Assembly (NCBI GenBank): GCA_039704465.1
Contig: JASFAU010000007.1
Coordinates: forward strand, 1,240,001-1,304,000
Reading direction: 5' to 3'
DNA length: 64,000 nt
From: Plasmodiophora brassicae
Taxonomy: Eukaryota > Endomyxa > Phytomyxea > Plasmodiophorida > Plasmodiophoridae
The notes beneath the pieces were generated by a model. It worked only from the letters and a program-made list of their open reading frames with translations. It was not told where the DNA came from and made no database searches. The position numbers and the translations under genes are program-made. Shown here piece by piece: positions 32,386 through 40,762 of the stretch. Within the stretch, counting starts at the first letter, position 1; each line of letters begins with the position of its first letter.

Positions 32386-33930
32386 GTTATTCGCTGGCGC
32401 TAGCCACTTCCCGCAACGAGCGATTCCGGCTCCCAGGAGTCTGCATTCGTCGAACATATTCCTTCTTTGGATACTCATTCGGCGACATAAGGCGCAATGT
32501 ATTGTCTCGTGAGCGATGGCGATTCCATTGCAATATTCCAACGGTGAAATACGCTTACCCGTCATCGTCGTCGAGGAATGACGTCGTGTTCACCAACAGC
32601 GTTCTGGCGAATAACAAGAGCGTTGCTCAGCGGGTTCATGACATCAGAAGAGCCGCTGCACTGAGCCAGGTGCCAAGCTGTTCTGCCGTACGCGTCTTTC
32701 GCGTCGATATCGACACGAAGCTCCTGGGTCAGTGAAACGATAACGCCATAAGCACCCGGCGTGCCCCCTCGAGTTGCCGCCCATTGCAGCGGCGTCCAAT
32801 CGCACACGTACAAGCCGTCATCGCCCCCTGGTACGCGCTCGTTGACGTTGATGTCGGGCGCCTTCAGCAGCTCGTCAACGCATGAGGCACTACCTTGCAT
32901 GGCGGCTAGCGACAGGGGTGTGTGCCCGTGCGCATCCCTGGCATTAACGTTGCTCCCGGAAGTAGCCACCAGCAGCTTGACGATCTCAGCACGATTGTGG
33001 AGCACCGCCAGATGCAGGGGCGTGTATCCTTGCGCGTTGACATGATTGAGATTGATGCCATGAACGTGACGGCACAGCAGGTCCACGATGAGTTCTTTCC
33101 CTTCGCTTGCCGCCGCCCAGTGAAGAACGGACCCGAATTGGTGGTCCCATTGGAGCCAGGTTAGCTGATTGGCATCCCCTCCGAACACAAGTAGGTTGCG
33201 AATTATCCTGTCGATGGCCTTCTGGTCGTCATCAACCGCATTGACAAGTAGCGTGACTAGGCCGAAATGGAATTGGAAGGCGGGAACGGGCTCCATACGG
33301 CGAATCCGTTCGCTAAGATCCGACGCGTCGTACATGTATGTTTTCGCAGCGAGTGCAACGGCCAGCAGGGGCATCTGCATGATATTGGCGGCTTTCACAA
33401 GTTCGAACAGACGCCCGGTATCCAGGACGTACTCGGGATGCTTGAGAATCCAGTCCGCAGCCCGATCAACCAGCTGTGGCGCCGCCTCCTGCGCATTAGA
33501 GGACAGGGTCAAACTTCGAGTACATAACGTTTCCGGGTGTAGGCTGTTGATGAACTCGACGATCACATGTAGCTCGGTACTGTGTACACCGCTGACAAGA
33601 ATGCCCTCCCAGTTGTCGATGACGCCACGTCGATTATCAATCTCAGTTCGTAGCAGAACGGAGTGCCACCTGGCAGCTTCGGTAGAGACCGCGAAGCACA
33701 TTCCGTCGACACCGGACATGACCAGGCGGACGTCGACGTCGACGCCGTCGCCAACCGCAATGCATGACAGGCCGACAATCAGGACCAGGGTGGACGGCGA
33801 CAGACGGGCACTGACGCGTGAGCGTCGACTGGCGATCAGCATGACGGATCGGTTGTTCGCAATGACGTCGTCGGGCGTTCACGAGAGCGGTTGCCGGCAG
33901 CGCTGCGTCCGAAAACGCAGACTGAACCTC
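32385..33930. repeat. Segmental duplication copy B (with 29838-31280)
   Basis: Direct copy of the block at 29838-31280 in the same orientation; see that entry for shared flanks. Its downstream edge abuts the gene relic at 32076-32385, while copy A has AT-rich unrelated DNA at that edge. The 31536-32075 stretch between the two blocks has no gene. Confidence 0.82.
32562..33842 (-). CDS. Secreted SKP1-like/ankyrin-repeat protein, copy B
   Basis: Single exon, 426 residues. Signal peptide MLIASRRSRVSARLSPSTLV to CIAVGD. SKP1-like part: VRLVMSGVDGMCFAVSTEAA, LVSGVHSTELHVIVEFIN, then VDRAADWILKHPEYVLDTG and LFELVKAANIMQMPLLAVAL, which align with the POZ fold and the C-terminal helices of SKP1 in the right order. 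Ankyrin repeats: VLHWAAASEGKELIVDLLC, GYTPLHLAVLHNRAEIVKLL, GHTPLSLAAMQGSASCVDEL, DWTPLQWAATRGG, GRTAWHLAQCSG. The segment that is an intron in copy A is read through in frame here (TLCTRSLTLSSNAQEA). The last residues are shifted (HDVIPRRR in place of the acidic tail). Predicted exported; no membrane anchor. Confidence 0.83.
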   Translation of the reverse strand: MLIASRRSRVSARLSPSTLVLIVGLSCIAVGDGVDVDVRLVMSGVDGMCFAVSTEAARWHSVLLRTEIDNRRGVIDNWEGILVSGVHSTELHVIVEFINSLHPETLCTRSLTLSSNAQEAAPQLVDRAADWILKHPEYVLDTGRLFELVKAANIMQMPLLAVALAAKTYMYDASDLSERIRRMEPVPAFQFHFGLVTLLVNAVDDDQKAIDRIIRNLLVFGGDANQLTWLQWDHQFGSVLHWAAASEGKELIVDLLCRHVHGINLNHVNAQGYTPLHLAVLHNRAEIVKLLVATSGSNVNARDAHGHTPLSLAAMQGSASCVDELLKAPDINVNERVPGGDDGLYVCDWTPLQWAATRGGTPGAYGVIVSLTQELRVDIDAKDAYGRTAWHLAQCSGSSDVMNPLSNALVIRQNAVGEHDVIPRRR

Positions 33931-34777
33931 ACGACCACCCCCCTCCCCCCTCCCTCCCCACCAGGTACCGAAATTTCCGCCCAACGGTCATTTCCGGTGC
34001 CTGGGGCTGGGCACCTACGTACATAGGTCCTAAAAGTCCTATAAAATAATAAAAGGGCCCAATGAGTGCAGGAAATGGCGCCAAACGAAAGCGCGCGTCG
34101 ATCGAGAGGAGTGCAACGACAGCATGCGCATGTCCTATTACCGAGGTCGCTGATTGGGTCGTGGTGTCGTCCGCTTCACCCTCGGCGAGACGATCGCCAT
34201 CGCCACTGAGGCGTACGAGGGACCTGGGCAGGTATGCCGAACGGGCCAGAAGTACGGCGTCGACTACGTACCGTCGGAATTCAGATCAGGCGGTGGCGAA
34301 AGTCGCTCGACAGAGAAGACGTCCGCCGCGGCGCAAAGGTGCACCGCCCCCGGCCCGCCTCTCCAGTCCACCAAAATGTGGAAGGTGCAGATGTTTATGT
34401 TCACCTAATGAAGCACTTCGAGGGCGGGAGAAGTCGCTCCCGCTCACGGCCACCATGCTGTTCCACGAGTGCCGACGGTTTGGCGATGGTGCTCGTACCT
34501 CATGCTCGACATGAGGTTCTCGGCGCACCTCGAGTCACCTGCCAAGCCGCAAGTGAATATGGCCTGAAACGAGATGTCGGTAGGCATCGTAACGTGACAG
34601 GCAAGGACTGGAACTCTCTAGAGCAGCTGCGTTCGACCAGTAGATGTCGGCGCCTGTGCCCGCCTGCTATCCGGCCGTCTAATTACGCAACACGCCGCTG
34701 GCACAATGCCTCAGATGGAAACGGGACGCACGGGTGGGCGATGTTGACAATTGTACATTGTTGGATGGCGTTTGATT
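33931..34777. other. Intergenic, possible short ORF
   Basis: An AT-rich patch (ataaaataataaaag near 34040-34055) precedes an ATG at 34062 (MSAGNGAKRKRASIERS), which has no recognisable continuation. 34610-34777 is the 3' flank of the following minus-strand gene, duplicated in the relic at 32 kb. I do not support a gene here. Confidence 0.35.
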
Positions 34778-35425
34778 TCAAAAGAGCAGAAGAAGGACGA
34801 TGGCGCCGAAGCTGGCCAGCCCGGCGATGTACTGGCCCACGGCCGCGTTCCTGTCGGTGGCACTGCGGCCGCCGGTCCTCGTTCGGATTGGGCCCTGCGT
34901 TGGTGCCGGGTTGTTGCCCGAGACGATGGCCGGTGCCGGTGCAGGGACGACCGCCGGCGTGTCCTGAACGAGAGCAGGTGCGGGCACGGACACCGTTTCG
35001 CTCTGGCTGTCATCGTCCTGCGCGTACGAGCGAACCAGGACTCGGCGTCTGGGCCTCGGGACCACTGGCGCCGGGTCCTCCATGCTGCATGACGATTCCT
35101 GGCCGGCGGGTGTCGTTACGACGTCTTCGACGCGGTGGACGACGGCGTTCGGCACGTGGTCGTCGTGGTGCACTGCAACGGTCTCATGGTGCACGACGGG
35201 GGCCATCGTCGTCGGCGGCGATGTTGGTGGCGGTGCTGGCATCGCTGTGTACAGCTGGTCGTGGACGTCGGGATGGATGTGGATGCTGTCGACATGCTCT
35301 GGCGCTGCCTGGTAGGTCATACCCGGTCCCTGAGCGCCCAGCACCTGCTGCGGGGCATCCAGCGACGCGTACGCGAACCCAAGGCTTGTGATGGCGACGA
35401 CGGCGACAGCAGCGATCATCTTCAT
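34778..35425 (-). CDS. Small secreted, GPI-type His/Pro-rich protein
   Basis: About 215 residues, single exon. Signal peptide MKMIAAVAVVAITSLGFAYA from 35425; the frame is open further but with no upstream ATG. The mature part is rich in His, Pro, Val and Ala: HVDSIHIHPDVHDQLYTAMP, VVHHETVAVHHDDHVP, a basic patch RPRRRVLVRSY and PAPAPAIVSGNNPAPTQGP. The C-terminus is a hydrophobic helix ending in the last residue (YIAGLASFGAIVLLLLF), a GPI-anchor signal. No enzyme domain. The PAPTQ motif recurs in the next gene, suggesting related surface proteins. A decayed copy of its 3' end lies at 32.1-32.4 kb. Confidence 0.68.
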   Translation of the reverse strand: MKMIAAVAVVAITSLGFAYASLDAPQQVLGAQGPGMTYQAAPEHVDSIHIHPDVHDQLYTAMPAPPPTSPPTTMAPVVHHETVAVHHDDHVPNAVVHRVEDVVTTPAGQESSCSMEDPAPVVPRPRRRVLVRSYAQDDDSQSETVSVPAPALVQDTPAVVPAPAPAIVSGNNPAPTQGPIRTRTGGRSATDRNAAVGQYIAGLASFGAIVLLLLF

Positions 35426-35968
35426 GGTTTTGGATTCGAGGACGGGGTGCTTGATCAGGACCACGAACGCCGGGTAGCTGTTCGGGATCGATTTCGGAAG
35501 TGTGTGTGCCCGGCCCCGTGACTCAGTTCATGCTGTCCCGGAAGCGTTCGCAGCCGCCCCACGCGCCCGTGACGTCATCTACGATGGGAACGCGTCCGCC
35601 TTGGTATTTAGCTGCCGTGGAACGTTTGCGGGACGAAGGCACCTCCTGACTTCGCAGCGAAGCAACCCCGTTTGCTACCTTTGTCCATCAACGGGGGCCC
35701 CTGACGTCTCCAGCCGCCGTCACCGAACATCCATGGTTGCCTTCGGCGAGCGCTGCTGAACCGCCAGCCAGAGATGGCTTCACGGTTCCGAGATCCCTCT
35801 TGCATGAGTCACGGTATCGTCAGGCCGCGCCCCTCAGGTGCAGTGATTCACGTTCCGGCAGAGAACGGCACGCCTGGCCTGTCACGCCCCGGTTCGCCCC
35901 CGCTGTCGTCATTCCGAAATCGCCGTCGCTTTCCCAACAACCAACCAGACATTCTCCAACAAACCGCA
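35426..35968. promoter_or_regulatory. Divergent promoter region between two GPI-type genes
   Basis: Separates start codons at 35425 and 35969. An upstream in-frame ATG at 35774 exists for the + strand gene, but it would put 65 residues before the signal peptide. No binding site assigned. Confidence 0.4.
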
Positions 35969-36592
35969 ATGCCGTCCCTGTCCTTCGTCATCTCCGCGCT
36001 CGCCCTGCTGGGCGTCGCCGCCCTGGCCGACTCGACGAACGGCGGCGTGTACTCGTCGGCGCCTGCGACCGCACCCACGCCCGCCTCCACGTACAGCGCT
36101 GCACCCGTCGTGGTCCCGCGCCCAACCGCCCAGCCGACCATGTACACCGCCAGCAGTCCGGCGCCTTCGCCACGTACGGCCACAACGACGTTGTACGCGA
36201 AGCCGACCCCGAAGCCGTCCATCTACACAGCGCCGCCGACGACTGAATGCGAGAAGCCCGTTGTCGAAGAGGACTCGTGCCCGATCCGCAAGATCCGCAC
36301 GAAGACGACGTCGTACAAGGGCATCGCGCCGGCACCCACGCAGGCGTACACCGCACCCGCAGGGACGACCGCACCCGCGCAGCAGTACAATGCCGGCGCG
36401 TCCGCACCCGCCGGCGGCGCCCCCGCACAGGCCGGCGGCGCGAACGGCGGTACCAACCAGGCCATCGCGGCCGGCATTGCAAGCAACTCGTCGGCGAACG
36501 GCTGGTTCGACATGAACGCGTCGCCGACCGGACGGCCGTCCACCGTCCTCGTCGGCGTCGGCGTCCTTGCCGCCGCCGCCGTCTTCCTCTGA
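35969..36592 (+). CDS. Small secreted, GPI-type Thr/Pro/Ala-rich protein
   Basis: 207 residues, single exon. Signal peptide MPSLSFVISALALLGVAALA, then a Tyr-Thr/Ser-Ala-Pro rich mucin-like region with recurring YxxxP units (GGVYSSAPATAPTP; PTMYTASSPAPSP; KPSIYTAPPTTE). A short central segment with Cys residues (CEKPVVEEDSCPIRKIRTKT) is followed by APAPTQAYTAPAG, Ala/Gly-rich sequence and NSSANGWFDMNASPTGRP. The terminal hydrophobic helix STVLVGVGVLAAAAVFL ends at the stop, as in GPI-anchored proteins. Likely heavily O-glycosylated wall or surface protein. Confidence 0.7.
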   Translation: MPSLSFVISALALLGVAALADSTNGGVYSSAPATAPTPASTYSAAPVVVPRPTAQPTMYTASSPAPSPRTATTTLYAKPTPKPSIYTAPPTTECEKPVVEEDSCPIRKIRTKTTSYKGIAPAPTQAYTAPAGTTAPAQQYNAGASAPAGGAPAQAGGANGGTNQAIAAGIASNSSANGWFDMNASPTGRPSTVLVGVGVLAAAAVFL

Positions 36593-36784
36593 TTCGGAAT
36601 CCATAGACGTCCGTGTCCAAATACATCGCGACAAGGCGCATCGCGCTGTTTTCCGCACAGCAATCGAACGTTCGTCGACAGCGTAGCGACGACTGTCGAA
36701 AGTGCGACTTGTGCCCGCCCAAAAATGGAGAGGTGAGGGCGAACGCGATCGGCGCGGTATTGTTTCGTTTCTTTTTGCGGCGCG

Positions 36785-38441
36785 ATGGTTGTCGTGGCGG
36801 CGATACTGTGTGGCGTTGCCGGATGGGCTGTGGTACTCGGGTGCGTCGTCGCCCGATTTCGTAATGTAAACGACGCGATGTGGTCTGGGCGCGGAGCGTT
36901 GCGCAGCGCTGATGGGGGCGCCCGGGTGCAGGACGAGCGCCTGTCGTGGTCGTCGTCGATGTTCACCATCTGGTTGGACGGGGCGCCGTGGGCGGACGGC
37001 CTGCGACGGCGCATGGCGCTGCACCGGCGACCGGCGGCCCGCGCCTGGCGGAGATGGTTCGCGATCGGCCCGCCGATCGCCGTCGTACTCATGGTCGTGT
37101 CCGCCGTCGTCCTGCTGACAAACTTCGTCCGCGTGTTCCTGTTGTTGGCGTCACCCGGCGCCCATGTGGCGCATGCCGATGTCCCGTCGACCCTTGTTGG
37201 TCAGCGTTATGCCCCGCTCATTCGGGTTTCCCAATGCCTCCCTGATCCCGCTCTGTACAGTCCCCCTTATTCCGGCGGTCACGTTCCCAATCTGGCAGAC
37301 CGTGTACCTGTGGGTCGCCGTCCTTGTCTCCGTCGTCATTCACGAAATCGGGCACGCCGCCTGCGCCATCGTCTACGATGTAAGGTTTCGCGCCGGTCGC
37401 TCGATCGCCTTACGTAGTCGTTGGACCCCGCTGTTCAGGTCCCGATCACTCGCATCGGCGTTGCGTCCGTGTTCCTGATTCCGATAGCGTTCGTCGAGAT
37501 CGACCAGCAGCGCCTGGAAGCACGCAGCCATGTCGCGCGACAGGTGACGACGGCGCGCCTGCCGTATTGCAACGTCGTCCTAACCGTGGACGTCCTGTCA
37601 GGTAGCGTCGGCCGGAATTCTGCACAACGTTGCGCTAGCGGTTCTGTGCAGAATGCTCATTTCGCTTCTGCCCGTGCTGCTGTTGCCGCTGTATTCCAGT
37701 GGAGCGCGCCCCATCATTTCGTGGATCTCGCCTGAGTCGCCCTTGTACGCGAATGTGACCGCCGGTTGCGATGCAGTCGTGGCCTCGTTGAACGGCGTTC
37801 CGGTTACAAGCGCGGCTTCACTTCAGGATCATCTGTCAGGCATGGCCGTCGGTCCACCCGGTCTGTGCATGGATCGTTCTGCGATCGATGCGTCCCGGCT
37901 GCGGTTCGGCAGCGAATGCTGCAACTCTTCAACCGCGCCTGGTCATTGCTTCCAGGCCGACGACAGCACCCCGTCGTTCTGCGTTGCGTCTCGTGACGTC
38001 CTCCCATCCAGGCCGATCCAGTGCGTCCAGCGGGATCAGTGCAAGGCGGCCGGCGATCGATGCGTTGCGCCGTCCGCCCAGGGTCAGCGGGTCGTCTACA
38101 TCGACATACAAACCCGAACGCTCATATTCGTTGGCGACCCGCTGCTGCTTGGGGCGACCATGGAGGTCGCCGACCTTCAGCCGCGCCTGCCCGGCGTGGT
38201 CCCCGTGCGTGGCCCGATCGTGGTGGCCGAGTTCCTGCGCCTGGCCATGTCCGTCAGCACGTCGCTGGCGTTCGTCAACGCCGCCCCCGTCAACTACTTC
38301 GACGGCGAGCACATCGCCATGGCCTTCCTGACGCCATCGTCGAACGGCGCCGCGCTGGTGGAATCCGCTCTTCACATTGGATCTCTATGTCTCATCGCGA
38401 ACGTCATCCTGGGCGTCGCCGTTAAACTACTCGCTAGATGA
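36785..38441 (+). CDS. MBTPS2: Site-2 protease (MBTPS2-like)
   Basis: Intramembrane zinc metalloprotease that releases membrane-tethered transcription factors. Exon 1 from MVVVAAILCGVAGWAVVLGC has the N-terminal helices. After an intron ending near 37203 the next exon gives IWQTVYLWVAVLVSVVIHEI followed by GH, the HExxH zinc site in the S2P form. An intron starting GTAAGGTTT (about 37380-37439) leads to VPITRIGVASVFLIPIAFVE. A third (GTGACGACGG...CTGTCAG) leads to AGILHNVALAVL, matching the AGIWHN motif of human S2P. The last exon has a Cys-rich lumenal loop (CCNSSTAPGHCF; CVQRDQCKAAGDRCV) and the third zinc ligand in NAAPVNYFDGEHIAMAFL. All metal ligands are present. Confidence 0.9.
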
Positions 38442-38520
38442 ATGTTCCTGCGCGGAACAGGCCAGAACGCAATTTTTCATTTTCGTGAGGCGGGTGGGGG
38501 CGGCGTGTCCCTCCTTCGTT

Positions 38521-38871
38521 TCAGACCAGGAAGGCAACAGGGAGAGCGGCCAGAGCGATGAACGCGACGGTCGGCAGGACGGCCTGTGCGACGGCTGCGT
38601 TGTCGGCCGCCGGCGCGCGGCTCTTCAGCCGCTCTACCACGCCGGACTGGATCGTGCCGAGTTTGTTGGCGGCCGCCGTGATCGCGTCAGGCCCCGCCTG
38701 CGTGGCGACCGGCGGTGCGGGGGGCGGCGCAACGGCAGCGCCTGGAGCCGCGCTGTACGCGACAACGGCGGGCGGCGCGACCACCGAATCCTCACAATCC
38801 GGATCGTATGCGGCGGCAGCAGCAGCAACAACGGCAACCGCGACGACCATCGCCGCGAAGTACTGACGCAT
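38521..38871 (-). CDS. Small secreted, GPI-type Ala/Pro-rich protein
   Basis: 116 residues. Signal peptide MRQYFAAMVVAVAVVAAAAA, a short acidic piece with one Cys pair (DPDCED), an Ala/Pro-rich middle (APPPAPPVATQAGPDAITAA) and a C-terminal hydrophobic tail (AFIALAALPVAFLV) that ends at the stop. This is the same plan as the two genes at 34.8-36.6 kb but without sequence similarity in the middle. Likely GPI-anchored; function unknown. It is convergent with the Site-2 protease gene. Confidence 0.6.
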   Translation of the reverse strand: MRQYFAAMVVAVAVVAAAAAAYDPDCEDSVVAPPAVVAYSAAPGAAVAPPPAPPVATQAGPDAITAAANKLGTIQSGVVERLKSRAPAADNAAVAQAVLPTVAFIALAALPVAFLV

Positions 38872-39138
38872 GGTTTGCGGAGGCTTGGGGGGACGCTTGG
38901 ATCAGATGTTCTTGCCGGCGCGCTGGTTTCGAGAATGACGGCCGGAAGGGACGTCGACCTGGTGGCAGTCGTTCCGGATGTTGACATGACGTCACGGCGG
39001 ACGCGCGAAAAAGTAATCGATTCGCGAATCGCGTGACGTCACGGAGTTCGTGGGTCGCGAGGGCAGCGCTCGGCTGGACCCCGGGGTGGGCCGAGCCGAC
39101 TCACGGGGTCCTCCGCGCGGAGTTCGTTACTCCACCCA

Positions 39139-39672
39139 ATGTGTGACAGGCCGATCGACCAAGTGAGCTGCTGCACGGCCCTCGCGGAGCGGATCAGGTG
39201 CGGCGCCGACCCGGCGAGCGCCTGCGCAGGCGTCGCGGATCACGAGGCGCGTATCGCGCGTGCCTGCGTGCGCTGCTGGGCCAGTAAGACGCGGTGCTGC
39301 GGTGGCCGTCCCTGCGTGCGCTGCGTCCAGCACGGGCTCGTGTGTGTGGACCGCGTCCTGAGCAAGCGCGAATCGCGACAGGGGAACTCGCGGCATCCGA
39401 AGGCGGTAAAGGCGTGTGCCCCGTGCAATCGATCGAAAGTCGCCTGCCCCGACACCCGGCCGTGTCCGCGTTGCGTCCGCCTGCACATCGTCAAGGACTG
39501 TGTGATCGTGCCCCGCAAGAAGCCGGCGAACTCGAAACCGGACCCGCCGGAGCCGACGCGCGACGACTACCCGCTGCCCACCATCCTCATCGACCTACCG
39601 GACGACCTGGACGACCCGGTGTTCGGACCAGTCGACCCCCTACTCACGGCGTTCGACCTCGCCGTCCTCTAG
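39139..39672 (+). CDS. Tandem Zn2Cys6 binuclear-cluster protein
   Basis: 177 residues, single exon. Two zinc clusters of the Gal4 type: ACVRCWASKTRC, then PCVRCVQHGLVC; and ACAPCNRSKVAC, then PCPRCVRLHIVKDC. Both keep C-x2-C-x6-C and C-x2-C spacing. An upstream Cys-containing region (CCTALAERIRCGADPASAC) is unassigned. The C-terminus is acidic with hydrophobic residues (ILIDLPDDLDDPVF), like a short activation region. Zn2Cys6 factors are mainly fungal, although other eukaryotes have some. The protein is short, with no fungal middle-homology region. Probably a DNA-binding regulator. Confidence 0.72.
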   Translation: MCDRPIDQVSCCTALAERIRCGADPASACAGVADHEARIARACVRCWASKTRCCGGRPCVRCVQHGLVCVDRVLSKRESRQGNSRHPKAVKACAPCNRSKVACPDTRPCPRCVRLHIVKDCVIVPRKKPANSKPDPPEPTRDDYPLPTILIDLPDDLDDPVFGPVDPLLTAFDLAVL

Positions 39673-39967
39673 ACCAGCGGCACTCCGTCCTCGCCGGCCG
39701 ACATTCACCTCCCCAGTCGTATGTGTTAAACAGACCTGCGTGTTGTATTCAACGCCGTCGACCCGAATGAATGAGGTCGCCCGCTGGCCTGGGACGGTCG
39801 GTCGGCGGCGCCGAACGACCATCGGTCGGGTCCGCCGCCTGCGCTAAAAATGGCCGCGTGCTAAAAATACGCGGCGGGCGTGGCCGTGACCTTTCAGATC
39901 GATTTTTTGGTGTCTGCCCCAAGTCCGAGTCATTCCTTCGCACTGCGCCGCCGCCCAACGTGCGTCC

Positions 39968-40736
39968 ATGTCGCTGGACGACTATGTGTTCAACCTGCGG
40001 TTCATGTCCAAGCAGCTGGCGCGTCAGTCGGTGAAGGCCGAGAAGGAGGAGAAAGCGTCCAAGCTGAAATGCAAAAAGGTGCACGCGGCGTCGCACGGGC
40101 GCCACCCGTCGACGATCGCGCGTCTGACACGCGTTACGACAGGCGATGGAGAAGGGCAATATGGACGGCGCCAGGATATACGCCCAGAACGCCATCCGGC
40201 AGAAGAACGAGGCGTTGAATTACCTCAGGCTCAGCAGTCGAATCGATGCCGTTGCCGCCCGATGCAACACGGCCGCGAAGACCCAAACCGTATGTGACTC
40301 ACATTGTTCGTCCTCGGACATCGGCCCGTCAACGGCGTCCATAGCTGACTAGAGCCATGGGCGGCGTTGTGAAAAACATGGACAAGGCGATGGCGTCGAT
40401 GAACCTGGAGGCGATCTCCTCGACGATGGACAAGTTCGAGCAGCAGTTCGAGGATCTGGACCTGCGCGCCGAGTACATGGACAACGCCATCGGGTCGTCG
40501 TCGGCGCTGACAACGCCGGACGACCAGGTCCAGTCGTTGATGCACCAGGTCGCCGACGAGCACAACCTCGAGTTCCAGTCCAACCTCAACGCCGTCGGCG
40601 TCGGCAAGGCCAAGCCGCAGCAGGTCGAGGAGAAGGAGGACGACGACCTCGAGGAACGATTGAAACGACTTCAGGTCCGTGTGTCGTGCACCTTTGCTGT
40701 GTACCGCATCGACTCAGCGTCACGTAGGGGATCTGA
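39968..40736 (+). CDS. CHMP1: CHMP1/Did2 ESCRT-III-associated protein
   Basis: Snf7-family protein that recruits VPS4 to ESCRT-III at endosomes and during abscission. First exon [20 protein letters not shown] with a basic helix ([15 protein letters not shown]). After an intron ending near 40141, [20 protein letters not shown] and [20 protein letters not shown] match CHMP1A. A second intron (about 40290-40354) leads to [20 protein letters not shown], then [20 protein letters not shown] and [20 protein letters not shown]. The tail LEERLKRLQ is the VPS4-binding MIM1. I place a last intron at GTCCGTGTG...CACGTAG giving a GI stop at 40736; that end is tentative. The downstream gene is convergent, with about 27 bp between the stops. 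Confidence 0.88.
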
Positions 40737-40762
40737 CCACCGATACACGAATGGGATCGCTT

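Noticed and set aside
34062..34514. Plus-strand ORF starting MSAGNGAKRKRASIERS as a gene
   Set aside because: No continuation in a conserved frame, Arg/Ser/Pro-biased translation and no clear splice solution.
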